A stretch of DNA of 64,000 nt from Hawksworthiomyces lignivorus (Eukaryota; Ascomycota; Sordariomycetes; Ophiostomatales; Ophiostomataceae), in NCBI GenBank assembly GCA_002917075.1, contig NTMA01000039.1, forward strand, positions 124,001 to 188,000, written 5' to 3'. Positions 61,891-64,000 of this stretch are shown piece after piece; positions within the stretch are counted from its first letter, which is position 1, and the number at the start of each line of letters is the position of its first letter. The notes under the pieces are model-generated. The model made no database searches, had not been told where the DNA came from, and was given only the letters and a program-made list of their open reading frames with translations. Made by a program: the position numbers and the translations under genes.

Positions 61891-62952
61891 CTAGAACCTC
61901 CCTCGATCCGCAGAGTTGGCATTTCTATCGATGATGCCCAGCTCCTGGTCGTGATTGTAGGGGTCCGGCGCAGCATCGCGGTTGCGCGACCAGAAGCTCT
62001 TCTGCTGCGCTGGCTGGCTGCCTCTGCCGTCTGCAGTCGGTCCTACTCCCGGCCCGTAGCTGGGAGCAGCGCTCGGCGGAGGTCTCTGGCCGTGATTGGG
62101 ACTGGATTGGCGACCGGCTCCGCTGCCTTGTTGTTTTTCGTGTTGTATTTTCCGCACTTCTTCGGCTTTCTTGGTCAGATACTCCTCGAGGAGCCAGGCG
62201 TTGCGGGTGTTGGCGCGGAAGACGGCATCGGCGACGTCGCCAAGAAATGGCACAAGCCCTATGGCGAAGTCGAGAATGATGTTGAGATACATGCGGGAGA
62301 GGAGGCTGGCCGGGAGGCCGCCGTCAATGTGGTGGCACTTCTGGACGACGAGCCACGCCATAAGCAGGTCGATTGCATCGCCAGCGCTACAAACAAAAAG
62401 AAGACACGATTAGCAGACGATTAACACGCAATACTTTTTTTTTTGTCGCCAACGAGGAGAAGCGGCGCAGCGTTGCCCGGGGAGGAGGAGGAGGGTGGGT
62501 CACAATTGATACAGTGGTCGGTGTTTAGGCAGTATGACGTCAATGAGCCAACGCTGCGAGGGAGAGAAGAGCAGAATACTTACACAGGGATGATGCCAAT
62601 AACGCTGCTCCAGCCGAAACGAATGCCGCAGCAATTGAACAGGGACATGTCCAGGCGGTAAGCCTGCTTGCGTACCCGTTTCAGGACTTTGCCGTCGTTC
62701 TGCGAGAGGCCGGGCGGAATGCCCTTCTTCTGCTTCTTGACTTTGCCTGTGGGCCGGCCATTGCGCCCGTAGACGGCGACTTCTTCAAAATAAGGATCCT
62801 ATTTCATTGCGGTTACGCTGTCAGCAGGATGCGACGTGCCAGGGTTGCGCACTGATGCGGGGACCAGGGTAACATACTTTGGAGTTGATGTTCTTCTTTG
62901 CGGCGTCTTTCAGCGCCCGTCTGGCGACGATTTCGAAAAGCTGTGCGGACAT
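61891..62952 (-). CDS. DUF4112 membrane protein
   Basis: Three exons (62952-62878, 62798-62584, 62386-61891) give 261 aa. An N-terminal helix (QLFEIVARRALKDAAKKNI) is followed by DPYFEEV and a basic stretch (about 40-75). The DUF4112 domain spans about 72-175: RLDMSLFNCCGIRFGWSSVI, IIPVAGDAIDLLMAWLVV and LDFAIGLVPFLGDVADAVFRANTRN. The two P-x-x-GD hairpins in hydrophobic helices are the family hallmark. The tail is Gln/Pro/Ser-rich, polar and probably disordered. No biochemical function is established for this family; membrane association is inferred from the helices. The assembled join across introns 2-3 (GIIPV-AGDAIDLL) confirms the model. Confidence 0.85.
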
Positions 62953-64000
62953 GGCGGCGACGAGAAGAGATTTGAAAGGAGAGGCGGTGATGAGGAAGAA
63001 AGAGAGCTAGGGAGAGAAAGAGAAGAAGAGGAACGAAAAGAAAACGAAGCCGAAGAGGAGAAATTTAAGACAAAAATCCAAGGAGAGACAGAAAGGCGAA
63101 AAGTCCCACAGCGTATTAATTTGCTGCTATTTTCGACTGGCCCTGCTTTCTTCTCGTCCACTGTTTAATACCAAACGAATTGATTGAAAGCTGCGACAGT
63201 AACCGCGGGCGGGTTGGATTGGCGGAGAGCTGCTGAGTGCTGGTTTCAGAAAAGCGCCGTGCTCAATGAAATGGTTTTTTTTGCTGTTTATTTTTGTAAT
63301 CGCAGTCGCAGTCGCAATGGGGGTGACACGCACAGTTAACACGTATTGCGCACTATAAGCGCGGCGGTTGTTGGAGAGAGAGAGAGAAAGAAAGCAGCCG
63401 TGAAAGAACTGAAATGGAAACAAGAAAAAGACAAAAAAGACGAAGAAAAAGAAAACCACAAGAGCGCCGCAAACACGGTGCTTTCTCTCTCTTTTATTTG
63501 TTTGTGTTGGCTTTTTTCAAGCTACTTTATTTGCTACGTTTTACTGCTCATACCTCAGCTTTTTCCTTTTTTTTTTTTTTTGCTGGCCATTCTGCGACGC
63601 TCACAGACAACCACAGTGGTTTTGGATCTTGGCACTTTTTTTTTTTTTTTTTGCTGAGAATGGGAGGCCTGAGTCGTTACGTCAGGGGCAATGCTCAAGC
63701 ATGGGGCTAGTCGACTCAGCGAAAAGGCATGAAGCAGCAGACCATGGAAGCTGAATGCTGTTGGGATGTGCATATTAAGCGTGGTCTTCAAGTGTGGCGC
63801 AAGCTGCGAGTTGATGCTAGAAGCTCCGACCTGGGGAGGCCGACCACAGATGACAAAAAAATAAAATGAAAAAAATAATAGGAAAAAAAAAAAAGAGGAA
63901 GAAGAAGGCAAGAGAATGTATCATTTTGTACTGTCTTTGCAATTGGCTTAGAAAATATTAGTCATTTTGCTGTGTAGCTACATTATACGACATACCACAT
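62953..64000. other. Intergenic DNA at right edge
   Basis: Upstream region of the DUF4112 gene and further sequence with long homopolymers (T runs at about 63569-63582 and 63636-63652, A-rich at 63854-63895). GA-rich on the plus strand at 62960-63100. No gene was recognised before the window ends. Confidence 0.5.

Noticed and set aside
61497..61976. 159-codon minus-strand frame overlapping the 3' end of the DUF4112 gene
   Set aside because: It overlaps the supported last exon in another frame and shows no domain. The DUF4112 frame has its own stop at 61891.
1..64000. tRNA, rRNA, CRISPR or riboswitch
   Set aside because: No T-loop (GGTTCRANYCC-like) plus acceptor pairing, no spaced direct repeats and no riboswitch core was found by eye on either strand. 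A covariance-model scan would settle small RNAs.

Overview
The window is nuclear DNA of a filamentous ascomycete fungus. Sixteen protein-coding genes were assembled exon by exon. Most have short GT-AG introns, the proteins are typical fungal ones (Zn2Cys6 regulator, STRIPAK Mob3, SRP9-21, Pub1, NOT2, Yak1), and there are no operons or bacterial signals. A Sordariomycete of the order Hypocreales, for example a Trichoderma-like species, is plausible. That placement is inference from gene style and from a recurring TACGGAGTA intergenic motif, and was not checked against any database. Every gene model given sums to a whole number of codons across its exons.

Layout. 186-1981 (-): MOSC-domain, mARC-like protein. 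1988-15453: about 13.4 kb with no supportable gene, ending in the leader of a Zn2Cys6 transcription factor (15454-18760, +). 19535-21601 (-) Mob3/phocein and 22458-24152 (+) ZNG1/CobW GTPase are divergent. 25158-27868 (+) NOT2 converges on 28867-32260 (-) Yak1 kinase. 35398-36881 (-) Pub1/TIA-1 RNA-binding protein. 40393-42304 (+) Mediator Med2-like protein converges on 42811-44070 (-) secreted GH5 glycosidase. 46344-47962 (-) tandem-PH protein. 50800-52229 (+) Ncs2/Ctu2 converges on 52627-53779 (-) Oac1 mitochondrial carrier. 55296-56557 (+) Swd2. 57352-58007 (+) SRP9-21 converges on 58561-60055 (-) ribonucleotide reductase small subunit. 61891-62952 (-) DUF4112 protein.

The genes form no pathway cluster. 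They are a housekeeping and regulatory neighbourhood: transcription and mRNA metabolism (NOT2, Med2-like, Swd2, Pub1), signalling (Yak1, Mob3), tRNA thiolation (Ncs2), secretion (SRP9-21), dNTP supply (RNR2) and zinc handling (ZNG1). The most unusual items are the gene-free 13 kb tract before the transcription factor, a cluster of MluI cell-cycle-box sites in and before the RNR2 gene, a 12-nt internal exon in ZNG1, and the dispersed TACGGAGTA/TACTCCGTA motif. I saw no convincing transposon, CRISPR array, tRNA or rRNA gene, and no clearly new multi-gene system.
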